This document shows positions 43,621 through 52,382 of a stretch of 64,000 nucleotides of DNA, one piece after another (position 1 is the first letter of the stretch; every line of letters starts with the position of its first letter). The notes beneath the pieces were generated by a model that did not search any database, was not told where the DNA came from, and saw nothing but the letters and a program-made list of their open reading frames with translations. A program made the translations under genes and the position numbers. Source of the DNA: Microbacterium gallinarum (GTDB taxonomy: Bacteria > Actinomycetota > Actinomycetes > Actinomycetales > Microbacteriaceae); contig NZ_JACSPM010000001.1 in assembly GCF_014837165.1 (NCBI RefSeq), positions 277,618-341,617 on the forward strand. Reading direction: 5' to 3'.

Positions 43621-44418
43621 TCAGCGCACGTGGACGACGTCGCCGGCCGAGACCGCGCTCTCGAACTCCGAGTCCTGCTCGACGACGAGCCGGCCCTCGT
43701 CGTCGATCCGCTGGGCGCGGCCTCGCAGCACATCTCCGTCGGGAAGCGACACCGCGACCTCGCTGCCCAGCGTCGAGCACAGGGCTTCCACCTCCGCGAG
43801 CACGCCCGCGGCGGCCGCGTTGCCCCGCGCACCGACCAGGGCGTCGAGGTGCTCTGCCAGCGCCGTCAGGTAGTCGGCGACGAGCGCGTCGTCGTCGACC
43901 TCGATGCCGAGCGCCTCGAAGGACGTCGCCGTCTCGACGGGCAGGTCGGTCTTCGGCATCCGGGTGTTGACCCCCGAGCCGATGACGACGGTGTCGGGAT
44001 GCCCCGGCACGACCTCCGCGAGGATGCCGCACACCTTGTACCCGTCCAGCAGCACGTCGTTCGGCCACTTGAGCCGCGCGGTGTGACCCGTGCCGCGCAC
44101 CTGCCCGGCGATCGCGCGGGTCATGGCGGCACCGGCGACCAGCGGGATCCAGCCGCGCGAGGCGGGCGGGATCGCCCCGACGTGCACCACCACCGAGAGC
44201 GCCAGCGCGGTGCCCGGTGGTGTCGTCCAGGAGCGGTCGAGCCGGCCCCTGCCCGCACGCTGGTCGGTCGTGAGCAGCAGCGACAGGTGCGGCCACTCCT
44301 CCGGCGCGTCGACGACGTGGCGGATCACGTCAGCGTTCGTGGAGTCGGTGGTCTCGACGACCTGGACCCTGGGCGATGCGGCCGCTGCGAGCGGATAGCC
44401 TTCGGATGCGATCGGCAT
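43621..44418 (-). CDS. birA: biotin--[biotin carboxyl-carrier protein] ligase
   Basis: A 265-residue enzyme that makes biotinyl-AMP and attaches biotin to the carboxylase subunit encoded at 56486-58252. It shows ETTDSTNADVIR, LTTDQRAGRGRLDRSW (biotin loop GRGRxxR), WPNDVLLDGYKVCGILAE, and VIGSGVNTRM. There is no N-terminal helix-turn-helix, so it is a monofunctional ligase rather than a repressor. ATG 44418 follows TAGCGT by 7 nt. Confidence 0.93.
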   Translation of the reverse strand: MPIASEGYPLAAAASPRVQVVETTDSTNADVIRHVVDAPEEWPHLSLLLTTDQRAGRGRLDRSWTTPPGTALALSVVVHVGAIPPASRGWIPLVAGAAMTRAIAGQVRGTGHTARLKWPNDVLLDGYKVCGILAEVVPGHPDTVVIGSGVNTRMPKTDLPVETATSFEALGIEVDDDALVADYLTALAEHLDALVGARGNAAAAGVLAEVEALCSTLGSEVAVSLPDGDVLRGRAQRIDDEGRLVVEQDSEFESAVSAGDVVHVR

Positions 44419-44425
44419 GCGGTTC

Positions 44426-44431
44426 ACGCTA
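44426..44431 (-). promoter_or_regulatory. -10 hexamer TAGCGT, leaderless birA start
   Basis: TAGCGT ends 7 nt before ATG 44418 and lies within 25 bp of the upstream gene's stop. Confidence 0.5.
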
Positions 44432-44440
44432 CCGGCGCGA

Positions 44441-46648
44441 TCACCGGTTGCGCAGTCCCGTGTAGTAGACCCACAGCTTCCGGCTGCCGTACTGCACCTG
44501 GTACCACACCCGCTGCGCGTCATGCACCTGAAGCAGAACGCCGACCGGAATGGTCGTGACGGTCGCGCCGCCGGGCGAGGCGCGCAGCACCGACGCCGTG
44601 CGCGTCACCATCTGCTGCACCGGGTAGCTCGTCGCGGTGCCGAAGCTCCCGTGGAAATGCGAGTACACCGTGCGCGAGAGGGCTCGCAGCGCAGCCTGCG
44701 GCGGCCCGTCGTCGCCGATGATGGAAATCGCGTACGAGTACCGGGTGCCGTTGACGATCGCGGTGTCGCCCTGCAGGAGGCCGGAGGCGATCCACAGGGA
44801 CCCGGGCTTGCTCGCCTGGCGGGCGGCGGGCGGGATGCCGGACGCGATGCGCGAGCGCCAGATCTGCGTGCGCATGATGTTGATGATCGTGTCGCTGTAC
44901 CTCTTCGCCAGGATCGATCCGTTTGCCAGCCTCTCCATCATCCATGCGAGATCGTTCGAGGTGGATCTGTTGCCGGCGTAGAGCACGCTCGTGCCCGACG
45001 GGACGCTCCCGTAGACGGTGTTCGTGAAGCCCGCCCCGCGGATCATGGCGTTGAGCTGCGGGATGCCGATCCAGTGGACGATGTCGGTGTGGCAGTAGTT
45101 GTCGGAGACATGGAGCATGATCTGCACGCACGTCCCGAGCGACACCCCGGACGGAAGCACCGTCGACGGTGTCGCGCTGCCCTGCTCGATGCGCTTGTAC
45201 GCCGCCCACGCCGCGAAGATCTTCAGCATGCTCGCCGGCTCGCGCCGGACGCCCCCGTCGACGTGGGTGATCTCACCGAGGCCGCCGAGCTGGCGGACCG
45301 TGACGCTGAAGGTTCCCGGGTACGCGGCCATCGTCGCGCGGATCGCCGAGTTGAGCTGTGACTGGAGGGACGTCTTGACTGCCGAGCAGTCATCGTTCGC
45401 GAGCACCGGCGCCTCGAGCCAGTGCGTGCCTCCGACGCCCGTGACACGCAGGCCGACCGCGTCGAGGTGCCGGGAGACGACGTCGGGGACGCACTTCTCG
45501 ATGGCGTAGTACAGCGGCTGCCGGGTCACGGCGGCGAGCGCCGTCGCGACGGCGACGTCGGGGTCCGTCGCGGAGTTGGCGACGATCGCGCGCGCGGCGG
45601 GCGCGGTGCGCTCGCCCGCCATCAGCACGGACTGCGCGTAGCGGTCGGCTCCGGCACGGCGTGACACGGTGAACCCGGCAGCCGATAGCTCCGCCGCGAA
45701 CGCCGGGGTTACCGTGCCGACGCCGCCGACGATCACGAGCGATCTGGCGCCGGCCGCGCGCACGGCTGCCAGCGTGGCGCTGTCGAGGGCCTTCGTGCCG
45801 TCGACGAGCAGCGCGCCACGATCGGTCGCCGCCGCGGTCGCCGACGCCAGCGGCGCGTCGACGAGGTTGGCGCCACCCGCCAGATAGATCGTGCCGAAGG
45901 TCTGCCCGCGCCCTGCCAGCGCGAGGCGAGAGGTCTCGTATCGGTCGGCGCCGCCGAATCGGCGCACGTCGGGGGCGAGGCCCTGCAGCTGCCGGAAGAC
46001 GGCATCACCGACGACGGCCGGTCCTCCGACGACGACGATGGACGTCGGCTGCAGGCGGCGCAGCTCTGTCGCCGTGACCGACGGCACACCGCCGGTCGCC
46101 ACGTACAGCAGCGGCGCGGCGAGCGACGCCGCCATGCTCGCCGCCACGGCTCCGTCGACCGCAGCCGATCCGGAGACCACGAGCACGGTGTCGGCTCCGC
46201 TCGGGAACGCCGCCTGCGACGCGGCGACACCTGTCTGGTAACGGTCGACGCCGGCGATGCGCGACGCGGTCGGAACGGTCGGCGTGACGGGTGATGCCAG
46301 CGGGGCAACCGCACCCGCCCCGGTATCGCCCTCAACCACGGGCTCCTCCCCGGGAGGAGCTGGTTCGGCCACGTCGGCGTCCGTCGCCGGCGGGGGTGTC
46401 CCGCCCGGCTCGACGACGTCGGGCTCGGGCTCGGGGGCCGGTTCCGGCGTCGGGTCGAGGGTGGGTTCCGGCGTCGGCTCGGGGGTGGGCTCGGGCGTCG
46501 CCCCTTCCGCCCCGCTGTCGACGGTGGCTGACGGCCGGACGACGGCGCTCGCCGCCGAGAGGTCAACGGTGAGCGGGGCCAGCATCCCGACGACCACCGC
46601 CACAGCCACGGCTTGTGCAATGCGACCCTTGACGACTCGACCCTTCAC
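44441..46648 (-). CDS. secreted CWB2 protein with serine DD-peptidase/beta-lactamase-like domain
   Basis: A 735-residue exported protein: N-terminal signal helix, a Pro-Glu-Thr linker of repeated PEPT units, then three CWB2 repeats (SRIAGVDRYQTG, RRFGGADRYETS, SRRAGADRYAQS). Residues ~430-680 are a class-A-like serine hydrolase with S-x-x-K in ASMLKIF, SDN in VSDNYCHTD, and K-P-G replacing K-T-G in SKPGSLW. A C-terminal SH3-like segment (SVLRASPGGATVTTIPVG) closes it. GTG 46648 has AGGAAG close upstream. It probably trims peptidoglycan peptides at the surface while tethered to wall polymer; beta-lactam hydrolysis is the alternative. Confidence 0.85.
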   Translation of the reverse strand: MKGRVVKGRIAQAVAVAVVVGMLAPLTVDLSAASAVVRPSATVDSGAEGATPEPTPEPTPEPTLDPTPEPAPEPEPDVVEPGGTPPPATDADVAEPAPPGEEPVVEGDTGAGAVAPLASPVTPTVPTASRIAGVDRYQTGVAASQAAFPSGADTVLVVSGSAAVDGAVAASMAASLAAPLLYVATGGVPSVTATELRRLQPTSIVVVGGPAVVGDAVFRQLQGLAPDVRRFGGADRYETSRLALAGRGQTFGTIYLAGGANLVDAPLASATAAATDRGALLVDGTKALDSATLAAVRAAGARSLVIVGGVGTVTPAFAAELSAAGFTVSRRAGADRYAQSVLMAGERTAPAARAIVANSATDPDVAVATALAAVTRQPLYYAIEKCVPDVVSRHLDAVGLRVTGVGGTHWLEAPVLANDDCSAVKTSLQSQLNSAIRATMAAYPGTFSVTVRQLGGLGEITHVDGGVRREPASMLKIFAAWAAYKRIEQGSATPSTVLPSGVSLGTCVQIMLHVSDNYCHTDIVHWIGIPQLNAMIRGAGFTNTVYGSVPSGTSVLYAGNRSTSNDLAWMMERLANGSILAKRYSDTIINIMRTQIWRSRIASGIPPAARQASKPGSLWIASGLLQGDTAIVNGTRYSYAISIIGDDGPPQAALRALSRTVYSHFHGSFGTATSYPVQQMVTRTASVLRASPGGATVTTIPVGVLLQVHDAQRVWYQVQYGSRKLWVYYTGLRNR

Positions 46649-46698
46649 GACTTCCTCACATCGGTTTCGTATCCCCAGTCGCTTTGTGTCCCCTGCCG

Positions 46699-46704
46699 AC
46701 CCTA
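46699..46704 (-). promoter_or_regulatory. -10 hexamer TAGGGT for the CWB2 hydrolase gene
   Basis: TAGGGT predicts a 44-nt leader with a normal ribosome-binding site before GTG 46648. Confidence 0.4.
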
Positions 46705-46867
46705 ACCGCTGTCGGCCGGCGGCCGCGTGAGAGCGGCGTGAAACTTGCCCGACGGACACCTACTCGTCTCGCCCCCTGACTCGGGCCGTGCGACACGGTC
46801 AGCGAGTGCACAGCGATCACCCCGGCCCCTTGTGCGAACCCTCCAACCGCTCCACAGGGGCCGCCGA

Positions 46868-46873
46868 TAAGGT
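46868..46873 (+). promoter_or_regulatory. -10 hexamer TAAGGT, leaderless start of the carboxyltransferase gene
   Basis: TAAGGT ends 7 nt before GTG 46881. Confidence 0.55.
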
Positions 46874-46880
46874 GGAATCC

Positions 46881-48470
46881 GTGACCGATCAGCCCGACCT
46901 CTTCACGACCGCCGGCAAGATCGCCGACCTCCGCGCACGTTTCCAGGAAGCCGTCCTCGATCCCGAGGCGGTCGCGAAGGAGAAGCAGCACGCGAAGGGC
47001 AAGGGAACCGCGCGCGAACGCATCGACCAGCTCCTCGACACCGGGAGCTTCGTGGAGCTCGACGAGTACGTGCGCCACCGCACCACTGCGTTCGGCATGG
47101 ACAAGTCGCGGCCGTACGGCGACTCCGTCGTCACGGGCGTCGGCACGATCCACGGTCGCACCGTCGCGGTGTACTCGCAGGACTTCTCGACCTTCGGCGG
47201 ATCGCTCGGCGAGGTCGCCGGCGAGAAGATCATCAAGGTGATGGAGCTCGCGCTGCGCTCCGGCATCCCGATCGTCGGCATCCTCGATTCGGGCGGCGCC
47301 CGCATCCAGGAGGGCGTGGTCGCCCTCGGCAAGTACGGCGAGATCTTCCGCCTGAACACCCGCGCGTCGGGCGTGATCCCGCAGATCTCGATCATCATGG
47401 GACCGGCCGCAGGTGGCGCCGTATACTCCCCCGCGCTCACCGACTTCGTCGTCATGGTCGACAAGACGAGCCAGATGTTCGTCACCGGGCCCGACGTCAT
47501 CAAGACCGTCACGGGCGAAGACGTCGGCATGGAGGAGCTCGGCGGCGCGCACACGCACAACACCCGCTCCGGCGTCGCGCACTACCTCGCCGAAGACGAG
47601 GACGACGCGATCGACTACGTGCGCACGATGCTCGGCTTCCTGCCCGACAACAACATGTCGGAGCTGCCGGTCTACGAGTCGGAGTTCGAATTCGAGACGA
47701 CGGATGCCGACCGCGCGCTGAACGCGATCATCCCCGACTCGCCGAACCAGCCGTACGACATCCACCAGGTCATCCGCGGCATCGTCGACGCCGAGGATTT
47801 CCTCGAGGTGCAGCCGTTGTTCGCCCCGAACATCGTCGTCGGCTTCGGTCGCATCGAAGGCCGCTCGGTGGGCATCATCGCCAATCAGCCGTCACAGATG
47901 GCCGGCACGCTCAACATCGAGGCCGGCGAGAAGGCAAGCCGCTTCGTGCGATTCTGCGACGCGTTCTCGATCCCCATCGTGACGCTGGTCGACGTGCCCG
48001 GGTATCTGCCCGGCACCGACCAGGAGTGGACCGGCGTGATCCGCCGCGGCGCGAAGCTTCTGTACGCGTATGCGGAGGCGACGGTCCCGCTGGTGACCGT
48101 GATCCTGCGCAAGGCGTACGGCGGCGCGTACATCGTCATGGGCTCGAAGCAGCTGGGCGCCGACATCAACCTGGCGTGGCCGACGGCCGAGATCGCGGTG
48201 ATGGGCGGACAGGGCGCCGTGAACATCCTGTACCGCGGCGAGATCAAGCGCGCCGAGGCTGCCGGCGAAGACGTCGCCGCAGTGCGCACGCGCCTCGCGA
48301 ACGAGTACACCTACAACGTCGCCTCGCCGTTCCTCGCCGCCGAGCGCGGTGAGCTCGACGGCATCATCGAGCCCGCGCAGACGCGGGTCTCGATCGCGAA
48401 GGCACTGCGCGCTCTGCGTGGCAAGCGCGCGAGCCTGCCGCCCAAGAAGCACGGGAACATCCCGCTGTGA
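46881..48470 (+). CDS. acyl-CoA carboxylase carboxyltransferase (beta) subunit
   Basis: A 529-residue AccD5/PccB-type subunit moving CO2 from biotin to acetyl- or propionyl-CoA. It has [39 protein letters not shown], an oxyanion motif [19 protein letters not shown], a second one in [19 protein letters not shown], and [24 protein letters not shown] 46881 sits 7 nt below TAAGGT. The epsilon subunit gene overlaps its stop; the biotinylated alpha subunit is at 56486. As in mycobacteria, the complex feeds malonyl/methylmalonyl-CoA to lipid synthesis. Confidence 0.95.
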   Translation: MTDQPDLFTTAGKIADLRARFQEAVLDPEAVAKEKQHAKGKGTARERIDQLLDTGSFVELDEYVRHRTTAFGMDKSRPYGDSVVTGVGTIHGRTVAVYSQDFSTFGGSLGEVAGEKIIKVMELALRSGIPIVGILDSGGARIQEGVVALGKYGEIFRLNTRASGVIPQISIIMGPAAGGAVYSPALTDFVVMVDKTSQMFVTGPDVIKTVTGEDVGMEELGGAHTHNTRSGVAHYLAEDEDDAIDYVRTMLGFLPDNNMSELPVYESEFEFETTDADRALNAIIPDSPNQPYDIHQVIRGIVDAEDFLEVQPLFAPNIVVGFGRIEGRSVGIIANQPSQMAGTLNIEAGEKASRFVRFCDAFSIPIVTLVDVPGYLPGTDQEWTGVIRRGAKLLYAYAEATVPLVTVILRKAYGGAYIVMGSKQLGADINLAWPTAEIAVMGGQGAVNILYRGEIKRAEAAGEDVAAVRTRLANEYTYNVASPFLAAERGELDGIIEPAQTRVSIAKALRALRGKRASLPPKKHGNIPL

Positions 48471-48697
48471 GTCCGGCGGACGAGGACGCCCGGGGCGTCA
48501 CGATCGACATCCTGCGCGGACAGGCCACCGAGGAGGAGCTCGCGGCGCTCATCGCCGTCGTCACCGAGGCGTACACGGGCGAGGCGGCCGAGGCCGTGGC
48601 GGCCGACGACAACCGACGCTCGGCGTGGTCGCTCACGCAGCGCAGCCTGCGCGAGCCCTTCCGCCCCGAGCTCGGCTGGGGTCGATTCACCGGCTGA
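48467..48697 (+). CDS. acyl-CoA carboxylase epsilon subunit
   Basis: A 76-residue protein starting with a GTG that overlaps the beta-subunit stop (GTGA). It contains [20 protein letters not shown] and a C-terminal [16 protein letters not shown] block, the small actinobacterial epsilon-subunit pattern that stabilises the alpha-beta holoenzyme. Its stop codon is inside the left arm of a 16-bp hairpin. Confidence 0.88.
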   Translation: MSPADEDARGVTIDILRGQATEEELAALIAVVTEAYTGEAAEAVAADDNRRSAWSLTQRSLREPFRPELGWGRFTG

Positions 48698-48717
48698 GCG
48701 TGCTCAGCCGGTGAATC
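48684..48717. terminator. 16-bp perfect hairpin at the end of the carboxylase operon
   Basis: GATTCACCGGCTGAGC (48684-48699) and its exact complement (48702-48717) flank a 2-nt GT spacer. No T-tract follows on either side. It overlaps the epsilon stop codon and separates convergent units, so it may work as a bidirectional terminator or mRNA 3' stabiliser. Confidence 0.7.
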
Positions 48718-48751
48718 CGGTTGTCGAGTGCCGCCGAAGGTGATGCGCGCC

Positions 48752-49756
48752 TCAGTTGAAAGCGACCCAGAACGACTGCAGCCGCATGAACAGCTCCGAC
48801 TGCAGGAATCCCCCCAGCGGATAGGTCGAGACACTCAGCCAGCCGTAGTGCCGCGGATGCGCGCCGAGCCGCTCGCCGTGAGGACCCAGGGAGAATGCGG
48901 CGTCGGCGCTCCCGCGGCTGACGAGCGACGTCAGGGACTGGGCCGGGTCCGCGAAGCAGGTGGCGGCGAGCTGCGGACCGATGTTCAGGTCGATCGTGCG
49001 TAGAGCGTCGTGTACCGCCAGGTGGTCGGGATGCGGGTACGAATGGCAGCGGTGGTGGTCGTTCGCGAAGGCGCCGAGCGCCGCCCCTATCCTCAGGTCC
49101 TCGTCGATGCCGAGAGCCGCCCTCTCGTCGATGACAGACCGCAGCGCCCATCCGATCTCCGCGGTCGTGAGATCTCCGTCACCGAGGTCGAACGCGACAA
49201 CTGCACCGCGATCCTGCCGATCCGTCCATACGCGCACCTCGCGCGCCCCCTCGCAGTCCTCGACGCCATCGTCGATGCGACACGGGCTCGTCGCACCTGC
49301 GGGCAGCTCGATCGACCGCCCCGCCGCGAAGTCTCCCGGGATCGACGCGTCGGACTCGGACATCTGCGACAGATACCCCAGAAGCGAGGCCATCCGCGCC
49401 TCTTTGCATTCGGCCGTCCACCGCCCGGTCGGCGTCGGCGAGGGAGGCACCTCACCGAGGTCCGCCTGCAGCGCGCCCTCGAGCATGTCCGGCTCGCAGA
49501 AGCCCGACTCCTCGCCCTGAGTGAGGGACACGAAGACCTTGTACTCGCGCGGTGTCTGCTCGAGAAGCGACCACATCTGGAACTCGTCGTCGGGGTGCGG
49601 GACGACAGCGAGGCTCATCGTGCGCTCATCGTCGTCCGCGGTCATCGCGAGCGCCAGCATCCCGACCGTCACCAGGGTCAGCGCGAGGACGGCAATCGCC
49701 CAAGAGACGACCGCCGATGACCGCCGTTTCGCGGAGGACGCAGTGCCTGGACTCAT
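48752..49756 (-). CDS. membrane-anchored PIG-L (LmbE-like) deacetylase
   Basis: A 334-residue protein with a single N-terminal membrane helix (residues 16-38), so the catalytic domain is probably outside. LAVVPHPDDEF (HPDDE 54-58) carries the Zn ligands and catalytic Asp, and CHSYPHPDHLAVHDAL supplies the third His. PIG-L enzymes remove acetyl from N-acetylglucosamine units. The ATG overlaps the stop of the upstream HGSNAT-like gene (ATGA). The pair could remove and restore an N-acetyl on the same extracytoplasmic sugar. Confidence 0.83.
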   Translation of the reverse strand: MSPGTASSAKRRSSAVVSWAIAVLALTLVTVGMLALAMTADDDERTMSLAVVPHPDDEFQMWSLLEQTPREYKVFVSLTQGEESGFCEPDMLEGALQADLGEVPPSPTPTGRWTAECKEARMASLLGYLSQMSESDASIPGDFAAGRSIELPAGATSPCRIDDGVEDCEGAREVRVWTDRQDRGAVVAFDLGDGDLTTAEIGWALRSVIDERAALGIDEDLRIGAALGAFANDHHRCHSYPHPDHLAVHDALRTIDLNIGPQLAATCFADPAQSLTSLVSRGSADAAFSLGPHGERLGAHPRHYGWLSVSTYPLGGFLQSELFMRLQSFWVAFN

Positions 49757-50937
49757 GGCCGCAGATAGATACGGTGACGATGGAGCAGCGAGGCCAGACC
49801 GATCCAGAAGCCGAGCAGGAGCAGCGTCCACAGCAGCTGCGGCGGGCCGACGTAAGCGAGCACGTCCGTCACCCGGGCGGCGACGGACGTCCCCGACTGC
49901 CCGATCGGGCGGGTGAGCAGGCTCATCAGCACATGGGAGCCGAAGTACACGAGCAGGCTGTTGCGCCCGAGGGCCAGCAGCGGATACGACGCCCGCTCGA
50001 CGAACAGCGGCACCCGGGCGCGATCCAGCAGCAGATGGCCGACGAGGAGCAACAGGGCGGTTCCCGCCGCGACGACCAGCGCGAACGGGGCGGTCCACAG
50101 GCGCTTCATGATCGGCAGCTGCACACCGAGCAGAATGGGCAGCGAGTAGATCAGCACGATCGCGAGCGCGATGAATCCGGCGGACGACAGCAGCACCGGC
50201 CCGATCGCAGTCTCCGGTCCGCGACCGGCTCCCAGCGCCCTACGGCGGGTCGCCAGCAGCAGATGGCCGACGGTGGCGCCGGCGGAGGCCGACACGACGG
50301 CACCCATGATGGCGATCAGCCCCTCCGGGTCGTGCCCCGCCGCTCCGAGCCTGTAGATGTGGGCCGCGCCGAAGATCGCGCTGTCTATCGGCCCGCTCGG
50401 ATTGCACTCGGGAGTGAGCACGTGCGCCGAACAGGTCGTCGCGTAGACGGTGAGAAGCGTCGTCTGCGCGAGCGCTGTCAGGGCTGTGATCGCCGCCCAG
50501 CCCTGCCAGCTCTTGGTCACCACGTGCAGGAGGCCGATCACAGCCACGAGCACCGCGTACAACTGCAGCACACCTGTGATGCGCCACGTGAAGACGTCGA
50601 GCGACCACTCCACGATCGCGTTGTACGCCAACCCCACGACGAACAGCACGGCTACCCGTCTCAAGAGGGGGGCGACCTTCACGGTCCTCGTCATCGCGAA
50701 CGCCAATCCGCAGCCTGACAGCGTCACGAAGACGGGGAAGATGACGTCGATCGGATGGACACCGTTCCACGGTGCGTGGTCGAACCAGGGCGGAACGACG
50801 ATGAGGCTGTTGACGGTCACGCTCGCGATGAGCATCCACCCGCGGGCCCAGTCGAGACTCGCGATGCGTGCGCGGTTGGGGTCGGGCGCGTCCACCTCTG
50901 GAGCCGCGGAAGCGGCGGCGGATGCGGCGGGGGGCAC
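49753..50937 (-). CDS. HGSNAT/DUF1624-like transmembrane N-acetyltransferase
   Basis: A 394-residue membrane protein with about ten helices. Near the start ARIASLDWARGWMLIASVTVN precedes FDHAPWNGVHPIDVIFPVFV, which closely follows the human heparan-alpha-glucosaminide N-acetyltransferase signature around its catalytic histidine; here His54. HGSNAT moves acetyl from cytosolic acetyl-CoA to glucosamine on the far side of the membrane. The GTG start at 50937 has TACAAT 6 nt upstream, and the first ~20 residues are an Ala/Pro-rich cytosolic tail. It is coupled to the PIG-L deacetylase gene. Confidence 0.8.
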   Translation of the reverse strand: MPPAASAAASAAPEVDAPDPNRARIASLDWARGWMLIASVTVNSLIVVPPWFDHAPWNGVHPIDVIFPVFVTLSGCGLAFAMTRTVKVAPLLRRVAVLFVVGLAYNAIVEWSLDVFTWRITGVLQLYAVLVAVIGLLHVVTKSWQGWAAITALTALAQTTLLTVYATTCSAHVLTPECNPSGPIDSAIFGAAHIYRLGAAGHDPEGLIAIMGAVVSASAGATVGHLLLATRRRALGAGRGPETAIGPVLLSSAGFIALAIVLIYSLPILLGVQLPIMKRLWTAPFALVVAAGTALLLLVGHLLLDRARVPLFVERASYPLLALGRNSLLVYFGSHVLMSLLTRPIGQSGTSVAARVTDVLAYVGPPQLLWTLLLLGFWIGLASLLHRHRIYLRP

Positions 50938-50943
50938 TCGGCA

Positions 50944-50949
50944 ATTGTA
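50944..50949 (-). promoter_or_regulatory. -10 hexamer TACAAT, leaderless start of the HGSNAT-like gene
   Basis: TACAAT, close to the general bacterial consensus, ends 6 nt before GTG 50937. Confidence 0.6.
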
Positions 50950-51198
50950 CGGCCCGGGGAATCTGGGCCGTGACGGGCCCGCCCGAACCGGACAACCCCC
51001 CGCTTGTCCCCCGAAATACCTACAGACGGGGTGCGTACGGCTCGGAGATACTTGTCTCGCTGGAACGCTTCTGCGTTCGGCTGACTCGCTCTCCGCTCTT
51101 GTGGAAGATCCGAGTTCGGCCACGCGGGCTGTTTTCGGGTAACAGTCCGCCAGGCGAGGGGCGGGCGGCTTCGCCGCCCCTCGCCTCCTTCGGTTCCG
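50950..51198 (+). ncRNA. possible small RNA unit upstream of an orphan terminator
   Basis: No protein gene was recognised between 50938 and 51326, yet the plus strand carries a hairpin-plus-T terminator at 51199-51250 with no plus-strand gene to serve. Further hairpins lie upstream: GGACAA/TTGTCC closing a CCCCCCGC loop at about 50991-51010, and a 13-bp stem at 51152-51186. C-rich loops recall the actinobacterial 6C RNA, but spacing differs and no clear promoter was found. Boundaries are approximate. Confidence 0.3.
51152..51186. terminator. 13-bp GC-rich hairpin, possible terminator
   Basis: AGGCGAGGGGCGG (51152-51164) and CCGCCCCTCGCCT (51174-51186) are exact complements around a 9-nt loop. 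It could end the minus-strand transcript from 51327 or be part of a small RNA. Confidence 0.55.
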
Positions 51199-51250
51199 CT
51201 CCCCGTCTCGGTACCCCTCCCCCATCGAGACGGGGAGCAGTTTCTTTTCC
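51199..51250 (+). terminator. Rho-independent terminator (hairpin plus T-rich tail)
   Basis: CTCCCCGTCTCG (51199-51210) pairs with CGAGACGGGGAG (51226-51237) around a C-rich 15-nt loop and is followed by CAGTTTCTTTT. The T-tract side shows it acts on plus-strand transcription. Confidence 0.65.
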
Positions 51251-51326
51251 GACCGCCGTGCGGCGGGGCCGACAGGTGACGGGCCAGGCCGTCTCGCACA
51301 GGTCGAGTGCCGAACCGGCGCCCGGC

Positions 51327-52382
51327 CTACGCCGCGCCGGGGTGCGGGATCTCGCGCCAGAGGTCGACGCCGTCTTCTTCGGACGGACCGCCGACGGAGG
51401 GCGACCGGCCGACGACGGTGACCGCCACGCGCGCGTCGGGCGACGTGCGGATGTACAGCCTGTCGGAGCTCGCCGACCGCAGCGCCTCGGCCAGCTGCGC
51501 GCGGATGACGGACAGCGTCTCGTCGTCGAGCCCCTCGAGCCCGCCCTCGTCGAGCACCGTCACGTTCGCACCACGTCGGCGAGCGCGTTCGAGCTCAGCG
51601 CGCACTTCGTCGTCGAGCAGGCGCGGGCCGCGCATCTCGTCGCGCAGCCTGCCCTCGGCGAGGCGCGCCTCGAGGCGGTCGTCGTCGTTGAGCCGTCCGC
51701 CGGTGGCGACCGTGCGCGTGAGAACGGGGCCGGCCACGGCGAGTGCCTGCTGCACCTGCACGCGACGCTCGCGCTGGCGGCCGACCTGAGAGGCCTGCCA
51801 GGCGGACGCGGCGCGCTGCAGCTGGGCGAGCCTGGAGGTGTCGCGCGCGGCCCGGTCGAGCGACCGCACCAGCAGCTGCGCACACGTCACCCACACGATC
51901 GAGCCGACGAGTCCGAGAGCCAGCGCGTTGGCGGGTCCCATCCACGCCATCGAGCCGACGGCGAGGATCACGATGCCCGCCCACGCCGTCCACGGCCGGC
52001 GCCGCACCATGACGATGGTCATGAGTGCGCCGATGCCGCCGAGGTACCACGTGGCGAACCCGGACGTCACCGCGCCCGGACCGACCGCGAACGAGATGGC
52101 GCTCGGGACGATGATCGCAGCGGCCAGCGCGAGGATCATGGCGGGCACAGGGAGCCGGCCGCGCGCGCGGTGCGCATCGCCGATGTGCTCCTCTTCCTGC
52201 GCCGCGCTGATCGACGCCGGATCCCAGAAGATGCAGAGCCACGTCGTCGCGAGGTACATGCCCAGCGTGGCGACGACGATGAGCGGGTACGGAACGGGCT
52301 CGGTCCACCACAGTCCGCGGGCGGCGAGGTAGGCCGTGAACGCGACGGCGAGCGCCACCAGGACGTTCTTGACGCTGATCAC
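51327..52382 (-). CDS. uncharacterised membrane protein linked to a two-component system
   Basis: A 351-residue protein with about six hydrophobic helices in the first ~190 residues (NVLVALAVAFTAYLAARGLWW, LIVVATLGMYLATTWLCIFW, MILALAAAIIVPSAISFAV and others). A cytosolic, Arg/Glu-rich helical region and a small mixed alpha/beta C-terminal domain (ANVTVLDEGGLEGLDDETLSVI; RLYIRTSPDARVAVTVVG) follow. I do not recognise the family. GTG 52382 overlaps the kinase gene stop (GTGA), so it is co-translated with the sensor and may be its signalling partner or target. Confidence 0.78.
   Translation of the reverse strand: MISVKNVLVALAVAFTAYLAARGLWWTEPVPYPLIVVATLGMYLATTWLCIFWDPASISAAQEEEHIGDAHRARGRLPVPAMILALAAAIIVPSAISFAVGPGAVTSGFATWYLGGIGALMTIVMVRRRPWTAWAGIVILAVGSMAWMGPANALALGLVGSIVWVTCAQLLVRSLDRAARDTSRLAQLQRAASAWQASQVGRQRERRVQVQQALAVAGPVLTRTVATGGRLNDDDRLEARLAEGRLRDEMRGPRLLDDEVRAELERARRRGANVTVLDEGGLEGLDDETLSVIRAQLAEALRSASSDRLYIRTSPDARVAVTVVGRSPSVGGPSEEDGVDLWREIPHPGAA

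Noticed and set aside
43621..44418. BirA as a biotin-operon repressor
   Set aside because: No N-terminal helix-turn-helix is present.
46421..46540. Possible tandem repeat or CRISPR-like array in the CWB2 hydrolase gene
   Set aside because: The repetition is the short Pro-Glu-Pro-Thr coding linker, with no spacers.
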